Source of the DNA: Azorhizobium sp943371865
GTDB lineage: Bacteria; Pseudomonadota; Alphaproteobacteria; Rhizobiales; Xanthobacteraceae
Length of the DNA stretch: 64,000 nucleotides
Assembly (NCBI RefSeq): GCF_943371865.1
Contig: NZ_CALRWL010000007.1
Coordinates: forward strand, 62,001 to 126,000
Direction: 5' to 3'
Every line of letters starts with the position of its first letter. The stretch's first letter is position 1. The translations under genes were made by a program, and so were the position numbers. Under the pieces are notes generated by a model. That model was given only the letters and a program-made list of their open reading frames with translations, ran no database searches and had not been told where the DNA came from. This document shows positions 49,604 through 58,233 of the stretch, piece by piece.

Positions 49604-51364
49604 TCAGAAGACCCGTGCCATCTGAACGAACACCCGCGTGCCCGTGGTGGAAAGTCCCGCGGAGTCTTCCCAGGGAATGGCGATGAGCAGCTGCGCATTG
49701 AGCGCCTCGCCCAGCCGCGCGCGCAGGCCGGCGCCGGCGGAGCCGAGCCTGGCGTCCGCATAGTCCACGCCGACCTCCTGGCTCCACAGTGCCGCATAAT
49801 CGACGAAGGCGAAGGCTTGGAGGCCCGAGATGCCGGGCGCGGACCAGGGGAGGGGCCGGCTGAGCTCGAACGTCGCGGCGATGCCGCTGTCTCCCGCCGC
49901 CGTCGAGTTGTCGAAGGCGCGCCCGAACGGGTCGCCGCCGACGTTCAGCCGCACCACCGAAGGCAAAGGATCGAACGCATATTGCGCCGCCATGCGCAGG
50001 CGTGCGTTCAGGTCCGGCAACACCTCCTTGCGGACGTCCAGGTCGAGACGAGCGAAGCGATAGTCGTCCGGCACGCCGGATCGCGAGGGAAACACCCAGC
50101 CATTGGCGCGCGCACCCAGATCATCGAGACCTTGCGCCACGGAGGCGAGCACGGTTGCGGAACCGCCCTCAAACTCGGTGAGATAGCGCAGCGAGGCCGC
50201 CAGCCAGCGATTGTCATCCAGGGCGTTGAGCTCCGGCCCGATGTTGACTTCATTGTTCTTGAAGTTGAGCTCCACGCGCCCGAAGAGGCTGTGCTCGATG
50301 GTGCGCAGGAAGGGATAGCTGACAAACAGATTGCCGAACGTCGCCCTCACTTCCACATTCAGCGGGGCGAGATCCGCGCCGGGATGGGAGGAGATGTAGC
50401 CGAGCCGGTACCCCGCGTGCAGCCCATCGAACCCGATGGGGATGTCCTGGGTCACCTGGCCGAACAGCACCTCCCGGGGGGTGTTGGGAATGGTCATCCC
50501 GGCAAATTCGGTGGACTCGAACAGCCCGAAGACGTCGTTCAGCGTGGCGGTGGCCGCAAGCTGCACCGGTCCCATCTGGGCAGTGCCCATATTGTCGAGA
50601 ATGACCGCGCCGGACAGCCGGGAAAAGCTGATGTCGAGGGTGAGATCGCCCCCGCCGGACGGGGTGTCCGGCTTTTTGAACACGCCGTCGATCTTCAGCC
50701 CGGCCAGATCGCTCATCAGCAGCAGGATGCGCTCGGCTTCCTTGATGCGGATGGGCCGCATGGCGGTGATGCGGTTGATGTAAGGCGCAAGGCGCGCCTC
50801 CAGGCCGGATCGGTCCGACTTGATCACCACCTTGCTGACATAGGACTCGTAAAGGGTGATGATCGCGTGGCCCGACCGGTAGTCGTGGACCGGCACCACG
50901 GCCATGGAGAAATAGCCCGCCGCGGTATAGGCGCGCTCCACCTTGGCAGCGATCTCGTAGAGATCCGAGAGGCTGATCGTCGTGCCGATTGCGTCCTTCC
51001 AAATCGGCTCAAGCTGCGCCAGCGGCACGGCAACCGCCCCATCCACCCGCAGGGAGCGCAGCGTGAACCGCATCCCTTTGGCATTTTCCGGCGGAATCCG
51101 GCGCTGCAGGTCCGGGACGGCAATGTTGACCGTTCCGGGCGCGCGCGGCTCCGAGAAGCGCTGGATCACAGCGGACTGTTCGGACGTGACCTGCTCCACC
51201 ACCTGCGCTCTCGCACCCGCCGCAAGCGCAATCATCATCGCCACCACCAGCAGCGGCAGGCCCAGGGCAGACGCAGCCGCCCGGACGATCCATCGCGACC
51301 ATGGGGTGGCGTGCCCGATGCCGTCGCGTGCGCCCAAAGGCATCGCTTTCCCCCGGCCGATCAT
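49604..51364 (-). CDS. Two-partner secretion outer-membrane transporter (ShlB/FhaC/HecB family)
   Basis: A 586-residue predicted outer-membrane protein with an N-terminal signal (LGLPLLVVAMMIALAAGARA, cleaved near residue 53). Residues about 95-170 form a POTRA_2-like domain (LRSLRVDGAVAVPLAQL, IAAKVERAYTAAGYFSMAVVP) and residues 170-240 a second POTRA; the rest is a beta-barrel ending in phenylalanine (TRVFVQMARVF), as usual for Omp85-superfamily proteins. The VRG(Y/F) region appears degenerate (NVGGDPFGRAF). No filamentous-haemagglutinin-like TpsA partner is adjacent. The start overlaps the AmpH gene's stop by four bases, an unexpected coupling. Confidence 0.88.
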   Translation of the reverse strand: MIGRGKAMPLGARDGIGHATPWSRWIVRAAASALGLPLLVVAMMIALAAGARAQVVEQVTSEQSAVIQRFSEPRAPGTVNIAVPDLQRRIPPENAKGMRFTLRSLRVDGAVAVPLAQLEPIWKDAIGTTISLSDLYEIAAKVERAYTAAGYFSMAVVPVHDYRSGHAIITLYESYVSKVVIKSDRSGLEARLAPYINRITAMRPIRIKEAERILLLMSDLAGLKIDGVFKKPDTPSGGGDLTLDISFSRLSGAVILDNMGTAQMGPVQLAATATLNDVFGLFESTEFAGMTIPNTPREVLFGQVTQDIPIGFDGLHAGYRLGYISSHPGADLAPLNVEVRATFGNLFVSYPFLRTIEHSLFGRVELNFKNNEVNIGPELNALDDNRWLAASLRYLTEFEGGSATVLASVAQGLDDLGARANGWVFPSRSGVPDDYRFARLDLDVRKEVLPDLNARLRMAAQYAFDPLPSVVRLNVGGDPFGRAFDNSTAAGDSGIAATFELSRPLPWSAPGISGLQAFAFVDYAALWSQEVGVDYADARLGSAGAGLRARLGEALNAQLLIAIPWEDSAGLSTTGTRVFVQMARVF

Positions 51365-52503
51365 CGGGGCGCCAGCTGACGGATCAGCTCGTTCGCGAAG
51401 TGGGGCATGAGGTCGCCTGCGGCCATGTCGTACTTGTTGATCGAGATGAACACGCCGACGCCTCGGGCGGGCGAAAAGGCGATGTAGGACAGGATGCCTT
51501 GCCGCCCGCCCGACTTCTGCAGGATGAGCGGGCGGCTGCCCTCGGGGTTCATCACCACCCAGCCGAGGCCCATCGCATCCATATGGCCGGAGTGATCGAG
51601 GCCGGACACCGGGTCCAAGGCATCGCGCGAGACATAGGCGGCGTGGTCGAGGGCGCGCATCTCGGCGCCGGGTCGCGCGAACCGGTCAAGATGCCACTTC
51701 ATCCAGCGCACCATGTCGTTGGGCGTGGTGTAGAGGCCGCTGGCGGCGGCCTGCATGTCGGAGACATCGGTAAGGGCCATGGGACTCCCATCCGGGGCAT
51801 AGCCCTGATAGACGCGGGCCTTTTCGGCATCCCCCAGCCGCACATGCGTATCCTTGAGCCCGGCGGGATCGAACACGCGTTCCTTGAGCAGTTGCGCATA
51901 GGGCTTGCCGGCCGCCTTCGACAGCGCCTCGCCCAGCAGGTCGAACGCATAGTTCGAATAGTGAAGCCCGGTGCCCGGCGGGAAGAGCAGCTTCTGCCCC
52001 TTCAGGGCCTCCATATACATCTCGCGCGTGACCTGCTCGGGGTACGCGGGATCGCGGGGAATGCTCACCTCCCGCGGCAGTCCTGAGCCATGGGTCACCA
52101 GATTGAGCAGCGTGATCTCGCGGCCGCCGGCCGTGGGCACCGTGACCGGCCAGCCCAGCCGGTCCTGCAGGCGATCCGTGAGGCCGACCGTACCGTCGGC
52201 GACCATGCTGGCAAAGACTTCCCCAGCCACCACCTTCGACAAGGATCCCACGCGGATGATCGTGTTGCCGTCCGGGGCGCCCTGCCCTTCCGCACGGCGG
52301 CCGTATCCGCGGATGATGCTGTCCCCGTTCCGGACCACGCCCACCACCATTGCGGGGGTGTTCATCTGCAGGAAGGCGATTTCCCCCTGGAGCTCGACCA
52401 TGTCCTTCAGAAAGGCGTCCTCGGCCCGGGCGGGCCCGCTTGCCAGGGCCGCACAGGCGCCGATCACCAGCGCCGCAGCTCTTGCGGACATCAAACCACG
52501 CAT
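51361..52503 (-). CDS. ampH: AmpH-like serine hydrolase (D-Ala-D-Ala carboxypeptidase/endopeptidase family)
   Basis: A 380-residue periplasmic enzyme with signal peptide (residues 1-27, ending GPARA). Catalytic motifs are SLSK (IRVGSLSKVVAGEV), YSN (GLHYSNYAFDLLGEAL) and KSGG near the C-terminus (LQKSGGRQGILSYIAF). The order, spacing and stretches such as LLNLVTHGSGLPRE, YTTPNDMVRWM and DAMGLGWV match AmpH, which trims peptidoglycan peptide side chains. It is the first gene of an operon with the secretion transporter and maybe the second hydrolase. The gene symbol is by similarity and not proven. Confidence 0.82.
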   Translation of the reverse strand: MRGLMSARAAALVIGACAALASGPARAEDAFLKDMVELQGEIAFLQMNTPAMVVGVVRNGDSIIRGYGRRAEGQGAPDGNTIIRVGSLSKVVAGEVFASMVADGTVGLTDRLQDRLGWPVTVPTAGGREITLLNLVTHGSGLPREVSIPRDPAYPEQVTREMYMEALKGQKLLFPPGTGLHYSNYAFDLLGEALSKAAGKPYAQLLKERVFDPAGLKDTHVRLGDAEKARVYQGYAPDGSPMALTDVSDMQAAASGLYTTPNDMVRWMKWHLDRFARPGAEMRALDHAAYVSRDALDPVSGLDHSGHMDAMGLGWVVMNPEGSRPLILQKSGGRQGILSYIAFSPARGVGVFISINKYDMAAGDLMPHFANELIRQLAPR

Positions 52504-52927
52504 GTCTTCCCCTTATTCCCGTGGGTCTTCATCGGCGCCCAAGATCGCGGAGCGTGTTTCGCTCCAGCGTCGCGGGGGCCTGCAGGTCATCCGTGGTCAG
52601 CGACCATCGCGCTGCCGGCGCCGCCGGCCTGCCCGGAGGGAGGACGCGCACACGGAAGATCAGCGTGGTGGAGCCAAGGACCACGGAAGCTCGAGGATGC
52701 AGAAGCGATGGCCGCAACCATGACGGGTCGCGAGCATCAAAGTCCCTCACCCGTTCAAAGACGGGCGGACAGACCGATGCGGCCACAGGCCGGGCCGACC
52801 GAGCGGTGACGAGACCTTCCGGAGAGCCAAAACACCGCTAGCAAACAATTGTTTGCGCAGTATTTGAAGACGGCAGAATTGCGCCGATCCGGCGGGAAGC
52901 GGGCGGAAAAGAGCCGGCGCCGCGCGC
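52504..52927. other. 424-base intergenic region with a 16-base perfect palindrome
   Basis: The region upstream of the AmpH gene and downstream of the winged-helix regulator. It contains GCAAACAATTGTTTGC at 52841-52856, a perfect 16-base palindrome about 340 bases upstream of the AmpH start. Short open frames here lack motifs. The palindrome may be an operator or a transcription stop; there is no T-run next to it. Confidence 0.5.
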
Positions 52928-54547
52928 TCAGGTTGCCGCGATGAGGCCTGCACCCATAAGGATGAAAGGCGGGATCACACCCGTGCCGTGCAGCTCGGTC
53001 ACATGGGCGACGAGCCCCTGCATGATGTTGGCGCGGGCCTGCAGCGAGGTGAGGTGGCGCACCGAGGTCATGTAGGTGAAGGTGAGCGCGTTGCGTGCCC
53101 CTTCGGGACCGGCCGCCCGCAGGACGTCGGTGACCGCCTGCGGCAGCGGATGGCCAGGAGCGGTGACCAGCACGGCAATCATCACGCTGAGAGCGGGCGG
53201 GCAAAACGGGCTCTCGTAGGAAAACGCCGCCGCGGCCTTGAGTGCCTCGCGGTCACCCGCAGCGAGCACGGCGATGCATTTCAGGACACGCATGTGCATC
53301 TGGAACTCGGAATCGGAACCCGCCATCTCGATGCCGCGGTCGAAGAATGCCAGCGCGGCGGTAAAATCGCTGCGCGCCTGCCGCAACTGTCCGAGCACCG
53401 GCAGGGCGGCGGCAAAGTCCGCCGTGCGGGCGAAGGCCCGGTCCGCCAGATCCTCGGCCAGCTCCAGATGGCCACGATCGACGAAATAGAGCAGCTTGGC
53501 GGCGGCCAGCATCAACAGCGGGTTGGTCTCGATGAGCGGCAGGCAATCCAGCACGGTCGCCTCGATCTCGCTCTCGATCTCGTCGCGCTCGCCGCGACTA
53601 ATGCCGGTGAAGGGATTGGCAAGAACAAGGCGCGCGAACAGATGCAGGCACCACTGCAGGGCGATGTCCGCGCTGCCCGGATTCTGCGCCCGCGCGTCGC
53701 GCAATTGCAGGCCCTTCTCCAGCCATGCCGGGTTGGAGGCCGACAACAGGGTCGTGGCGGTGCGCAGGCGGATCTCCAGGGGCTGATCGGTTGGCGTGCC
53801 GAGCCCTTCCGAGGCCTCGGCCAGGGATCGCTGCAGCGCCGCGATGATGCCGTCCGCTGCGCGTTCCACCTCCGGCGTGAGCGCGGCGAGGCTGGCGCCG
53901 CCGAACTCCAGCCGAAAGGCCCTGATGATACGCCCCGACGGCACTTCCCGCAGGATCGCCGTGCAATCCAGACGGGCGCCGCTGTCCTGGAAGCTCACCT
54001 TTAGGACATAGCGCGCGCCCTGGGGCGCCGTGCTCTCTTCGCGCCCCAGGACGATGACGCTCTGACCTTCGCTGACCCTGCCCGCGATCAGGTCGCGCAT
54101 CTGTCCGGTAATGGCGCCCGCCCGTTCTGCCAGGCGCTTATCATGACGCGGGACCAGAGGGGCGATCGCCAGAAGGACGTTGACCGGTGCCGGATCGGGC
54201 CGGGAGGCGACAGCCGGCAGTTTCGTGGCAATCCACACATAGCCTTCGCCATACTGCGTGGCGATAAATCTGGGCGACTTTGCGCTATCGCCCAGCTTTG
54301 CACGCAGGCGGTTGACGAGAAAGTCGACGTTGCGGTCAGAGGCGTCGGCCTGGGTCGGCGCGATCGCGTCGAGCAGCTGACTGCGCGGCATCAGGCGGTG
54401 CGGGTTTCGGGACAACACAAGCAGAAGCGCGCGCTCGCTGCGGGTGAAACGGATCTGCTCCCCGCTGCGATGGGCGAACAGGCAGGTGTCGTCCAGGACG
54501 ACATCGCCGAATGCAAAGCCGCCTGCGGTCGATCCCTCACGTTCCAT
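52928..54547 (-). CDS. Winged-helix transcriptional regulator with TPR-like C-terminal region
   Basis: A 539-residue protein. An OmpR/PhoB-type winged helix occupies about residues 8-112 (FTRSERALLLVLSRNPHRLMPRSQLLDAI, NVDFLVNRLRAKLGD, FIATQYGEGYVWIA). Residues 120-235 form a middle domain that resembles the adenylate-cyclase/CadC-like linker regions without catalytic motifs. The C-terminal 300 residues are helical, with TPR-like pairs (LAEDLADRAFARTADFAAALPVLGQLRQARSDFTAALAFFDRGI is their core, quoted here only as LGQLRQARSDFTAALAFFDR). No transmembrane helix is evident, unlike CadC. It stands next to the ampH operon on the same strand and may control it. Confidence 0.8.
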   Translation of the reverse strand: MEREGSTAGGFAFGDVVLDDTCLFAHRSGEQIRFTRSERALLLVLSRNPHRLMPRSQLLDAIAPTQADASDRNVDFLVNRLRAKLGDSAKSPRFIATQYGEGYVWIATKLPAVASRPDPAPVNVLLAIAPLVPRHDKRLAERAGAITGQMRDLIAGRVSEGQSVIVLGREESTAPQGARYVLKVSFQDSGARLDCTAILREVPSGRIIRAFRLEFGGASLAALTPEVERAADGIIAALQRSLAEASEGLGTPTDQPLEIRLRTATTLLSASNPAWLEKGLQLRDARAQNPGSADIALQWCLHLFARLVLANPFTGISRGERDEIESEIEATVLDCLPLIETNPLLMLAAAKLLYFVDRGHLELAEDLADRAFARTADFAAALPVLGQLRQARSDFTAALAFFDRGIEMAGSDSEFQMHMRVLKCIAVLAAGDREALKAAAAFSYESPFCPPALSVMIAVLVTAPGHPLPQAVTDVLRAAGPEGARNALTFTYMTSVRHLTSLQARANIMQGLVAHVTELHGTGVIPPFILMGAGLIAAT

Positions 54548-54950
54548 TCAAGCTTGCCCCCAGGCTGCCCGGCACCCACCAATGCCGCGCGGATCATGCC
54601 CCACGGTCAAATGCGGGTCGAGCCAATTTGGCTTCGGACGGTTGTCCCGTCGCAGGTCCGTGCCGCCTACCCGCCACACCTGCATAGGCTCACTCAAACA
54701 AAGTTCCCTTTTTATAAAATAAAAAACATCTAGGTCCGCAGGACTTATAAGATTATATGCATATATCTCGCACAAGAATTTTGTTGCCCGCCTCCACATG
54801 GCGGCACGCAGCCGGAGCGGTTGCGCCATGAAAGCTTGGGGCTGCTGCAAGACGAACGGTCGTGACGGCAGGTGATGCCGAATCAGCCTTGCGTGACATA
54901 TGCTGACCTCACGTCGACGGGATTTGAGCGGCACAAGCCAGGAGGCCGCA
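54548..54950. other. Divergent gap with strongly AT-rich core between regulator and manA
   Basis: 403 bases. The stretch 54695-54790 is far more AT-rich than the surroundings (runs such as TTTTTATAAAATAAAAAAC and ATTATATGCATATATC), with a small palindrome ATATGCATAT. Promoters for both genes should be here. No RNA gene was recognised; the plus strand has a good GGAGG at 54941-54945 before manA. Confidence 0.45.
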
Positions 54951-55904
54951 ATGCCCCTCGAATATGCCCGGACGCAGTTGGTTCCAAAACCCTGGGGCCG
55001 CGTCGATCTGCGGCCATGGCGCGAGAGTGGCGTCGGCGGCGAGTCCGTCGGCGAGATCTGGTTCGAACGCGCGGGCGTTGACCTCGCCCGGCCGGCTTTG
55101 CTGCTCAAGATCCTGTTCACCAGCGAGCCACTGTCCATTCAGGTGCACCCGGACAATGCCTTCGCCCAATCCAAGGGCGAGGCCAACGGCAAGACCGAGG
55201 CATGGTATGTCCTCGCGACCGAACCGGGGGCCATGGTGGCCCTGGGCCTGAAGGCATCGGTGAGCGACCTGCAATTGCGCGCCGCCATCGAGGACGGCTC
55301 CATCGCGGACCTGGTGCACTGGCAGCCCGCGGTCGCGGGTGATGTGATCCTGGTGCCGGCGGGAACGATCCACGCCCTGGGCGCCGGCCTGGTTGTGGCG
55401 GAGATCCAGCAGCAGAGCGATACCACCTACCGCCTGTTTGATTTCGGGCGCGGGCGGACGCTGCACGTGGAAGAGGCCCTCGCGGTTGCCCGCCCCGGCC
55501 CGGCGGCCGCCGCTCTGGCACCCTCGCCGCTCACCAAGGGCCGGACGCTTCTTGTCGCCAGCCCCTATTTCGTTCTGGAGCGGATCGACCTGCCAGCCGG
55601 CACCCACTGGGCGTTGAACGCCGCCCAGGAAACCTGGCTGCTGGTGATCCAAGGCCAGGTTGAGGTCGGATCGGCCACGGTTCCTGTCGGCGAGGCCGTG
55701 TTCCTGGACAGCGCCACCGCCGGCCTCGCCGCCGGGCCGGATGGCATGAGGGGATTGCTCGCCTATGCGGCAGCGGCCCCCGTCGCCGGACTGCTGGATG
55801 CCATGGACACGCCCGCCACGGGCCTGGCCCCTTCCCCCTTCACCCCACCGCCCCATCCCGCCCCACCGGCCTCCGCCGCCGGCAACCCGGAGTTGTGCCC
55901 ATGA
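54951..55904 (+). CDS. manA: Mannose-6-phosphate isomerase, class I
   Basis: A 317-residue zinc enzyme interconverting fructose-6-P and mannose-6-P. The cupin zinc ligands lie in SIQVHPDNAFA (Gln, His), KTEAWYVL (Glu) and PAGTIHALGAGLVVAEIQQ (His). The short length puts it with compact bacterial class I enzymes. The start follows GGAGG by five bases. The C-terminal 25 residues are Pro/Ala-rich. The stop overlaps the glycosyltransferase start as ATGA, so it supplies mannose units to the downstream glycan module. Confidence 0.93.
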   Translation: MPLEYARTQLVPKPWGRVDLRPWRESGVGGESVGEIWFERAGVDLARPALLLKILFTSEPLSIQVHPDNAFAQSKGEANGKTEAWYVLATEPGAMVALGLKASVSDLQLRAAIEDGSIADLVHWQPAVAGDVILVPAGTIHALGAGLVVAEIQQQSDTTYRLFDFGRGRTLHVEEALAVARPGPAAAALAPSPLTKGRTLLVASPYFVLERIDLPAGTHWALNAAQETWLLVIQGQVEVGSATVPVGEAVFLDSATAGLAAGPDGMRGLLAYAAAAPVAGLLDAMDTPATGLAPSPFTPPPHPAPPASAAGNPELCP

Positions 55905-58186
55905 CCCCGCTGAGCCGTGTCGCCTTCATCGGCAACTCGCTGCCGCGACGCTGCGGCATCGCCACATTCACCACCGACCTGCAACAGGCGGTGGCCGCCG
56001 CGCGCCCGGACGTGAAGACGCTGATCGTCGCCATGAACGATCAGGGCCACGCCTATGACTACCCTCCGGCGGTGCGCATCCAGATCCGCGACGAGGTGCT
56101 GGCCGACTATGTCCACGCCGCCGACGTGCTGAACGCCGCCCAGGTGGACGTGGTGTGCCTCCAGCACGAATACGGGATTTTCGGCGGCGCGGCGGGCGAC
56201 CATGTGATGGCGCTGCTCTCGCGCCTCGCCATGCCCATCGTCACCACCCTGCATACGGTGCTGGCCGAGCCCACGCCGGTGCAACGGGCGGTCACGGCGA
56301 AGATCACGGACGTGTCGGCCCGCATCATCGTGATGGCGGACAAGGCCCAGCAGTTGCTGCAAAGCGTCTATCACGTGCCCGCGGACAAGATCGAAGTGAT
56401 CCCCCACGGCATCCCCGACGTGCCCTTCGCGGAGCCGGACCAGGCCAAGGCCATCTTCGGTTTCACCGGCCGGCCGGTGATCCTCACGTTCGGCCTGCTG
56501 TCGCCCGGCAAGGGCATCGAAGTGATGATCGACGCCATGCCGCTGATCCTGGAGCGGTGCCCGGATGCGGCCTATGTGGTGCTGGGCGCCACCCATCCCA
56601 ATCTCGTGCGCCAGGAGGGCGAGGCCTATCGCGAAAGCCTGATGGCGCGCGCCCGCGAACGGGGCGTGCAGGACAATGTGGTGTTCCTCGACCAGTTCGT
56701 GGACCAGCCGACCCTGCTGGGGTTCATCGCCATGTGCGATGTCTATGTCACGCCCTATCTCAACGAACGGCAGATGACCTCCGGCACGCTGGCCTACAGC
56801 TTCGGCCTCGGCAAGCCGGTGGTCTCCACCCCCTATTGGCACGCCAGCGAACTGCTGGCCGATGGACGGGGCGTGCTGGTGCCGTTCGGGGATTCCACCG
56901 GCATCGGCGAGGCCATCGCCGCCCTGCTGACCGATACGCCCCGGCGCCAGAGCATGCGCCGCAGGGCCTATGCCACCAGCCGGTCCATGACCTGGCCGCG
57001 CACCGCCGAGCGCTATCTGGCGACCTTCGAAGGTGCCCGCCGCGGCCATCGCCTGCGGATGATCGCCCGCCACAATCAAAGCATCTCGTCCCGTGGTGCC
57101 CCCGCCGTGCCGGAAATGCAGACCGAACACCTGATGGCCATGTGCGACGACACCGGCCTGTTCCAGCACGCGGTGCATTCGGTGCCGGACCGTTCCCACG
57201 GCTATTGCGTGGACGACAATGCCCGCGCCCTGCTGCTGGCCTGCGCCCTCACGGCGCCGGGGGAGCAGCGCCTGCCGGAGCCCATGACGGCGCGCTTTGC
57301 CGCCTTCGTCCAGCATGCCTGGAATCCGGATAACCAGCGCTTCCGCAACTTCATGAGCTTCGACCGGCGCTGGCTGGAAGCATGCGGCTCGGAAGACAGC
57401 CATGGGCGCACCCTCTGGGCCCTGGGCGCCTGTGCCCAAGGCGATGGCAACGCCTCGCGGCGTCGCTGGGCCGCGGCCCTGTTCGCACAAGCCTTGCCGG
57501 TGACGGAGACCTTCCGCTCGCCGCGCGCCTGGGGCTTTGCCCTGCTGGGACTTGATGCCTACTGCTCCGACGGCCGCGACGATGCGACCGCCAATCATAT
57601 GCGCTTCCTGCTGGCGGATCGCCTGATGGCCTGCCTGGCGGCGGTGGAAACCGCGGATTGGATCTGGTTCGAGGAGGGACTGTCCTATGACAATGCCCGG
57701 CTGCCCCAGGCCCTCATCACCGCCGGCATGGCCACCGGCACGCCGGCTTACATCGAGGCCGGCCTGCGCACCCTGCGCTGGCTGAACACCATGCAGACCT
57801 CGGTCGGCGGCGGCTTCCGCCCGGTGGGCTCCGACACCTTCGGCCATGTACGGGCGGCGCCCCACGCCTTCGACCAGCAACCGCTGGAAGCGACCGCCAC
57901 CATTTCCGCCTGCCTCGCCGCCTGGCGGGCCGATGGCGATGTGCAATGGAAGGCGGATGCCGCGCAGGCCTTCGCCTGGTTCCTCGGCAGCAACGACCTC
58001 GGCGTCCCCCTGGTGGATCTGGAAACCGGCAGTTGCCGCGATGGCCTGCACCCGGACCGTCCCAACGAAAACCGCGGCGGCGAGTCCGTCTTGTCCTATC
58101 TGCTCAGTCTGGTGGAGATCCGCCAGTTGGCCCGGGCCAATGCGGAACGCACCACCCTGGCCCCGTTGCAGACGCTGCGGGCCTGA
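55901..58186 (+). CDS. Family 4-type glycosyltransferase with large C-terminal (alpha/alpha)-like domain
   Basis: A 761-residue cytoplasmic protein. The N-terminal GT-B glycosyltransferase (about 1-390) shows RVAFIGNSLPRRCGIATFTTDL, VCLQHEYGIFGG, VIPHGIPDVPF, and the nucleotide-sugar region ILTFGLLSPGKGIEVMIDAMPLIL, NERQMTSGTLAYSFGLGKPVVSTP. Residues about 400-750 form an all-helical domain with repeated Trp/His/Asp motifs (HGYCVDDNARALLLA, EDSHGRTLWALGA, WFEEGLSYDNARLPQALI, HAFDQQPLEATATI), resembling (alpha/alpha)6-barrel glycosidase-like folds. It is coupled to manA by ATGA overlap and followed by a GH130 gene. The product is probably a mannose-containing glycan or oligosaccharide; unknown. 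Confidence 0.85.
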   Translation: MTPLSRVAFIGNSLPRRCGIATFTTDLQQAVAAARPDVKTLIVAMNDQGHAYDYPPAVRIQIRDEVLADYVHAADVLNAAQVDVVCLQHEYGIFGGAAGDHVMALLSRLAMPIVTTLHTVLAEPTPVQRAVTAKITDVSARIIVMADKAQQLLQSVYHVPADKIEVIPHGIPDVPFAEPDQAKAIFGFTGRPVILTFGLLSPGKGIEVMIDAMPLILERCPDAAYVVLGATHPNLVRQEGEAYRESLMARARERGVQDNVVFLDQFVDQPTLLGFIAMCDVYVTPYLNERQMTSGTLAYSFGLGKPVVSTPYWHASELLADGRGVLVPFGDSTGIGEAIAALLTDTPRRQSMRRRAYATSRSMTWPRTAERYLATFEGARRGHRLRMIARHNQSISSRGAPAVPEMQTEHLMAMCDDTGLFQHAVHSVPDRSHGYCVDDNARALLLACALTAPGEQRLPEPMTARFAAFVQHAWNPDNQRFRNFMSFDRRWLEACGSEDSHGRTLWALGACAQGDGNASRRRWAAALFAQALPVTETFRSPRAWGFALLGLDAYCSDGRDDATANHMRFLLADRLMACLAAVETADWIWFEEGLSYDNARLPQALITAGMATGTPAYIEAGLRTLRWLNTMQTSVGGGFRPVGSDTFGHVRAAPHAFDQQPLEATATISACLAAWRADGDVQWKADAAQAFAWFLGSNDLGVPLVDLETGSCRDGLHPDRPNENRGGESVLSYLLSLVEIRQLARANAERTTLAPLQTLRA

Positions 58187-58233
58187 CCCGTCGCCGCTTC
58201 CCCTGCCCATTTCCAGCCAGATCCGAGGCCGCA

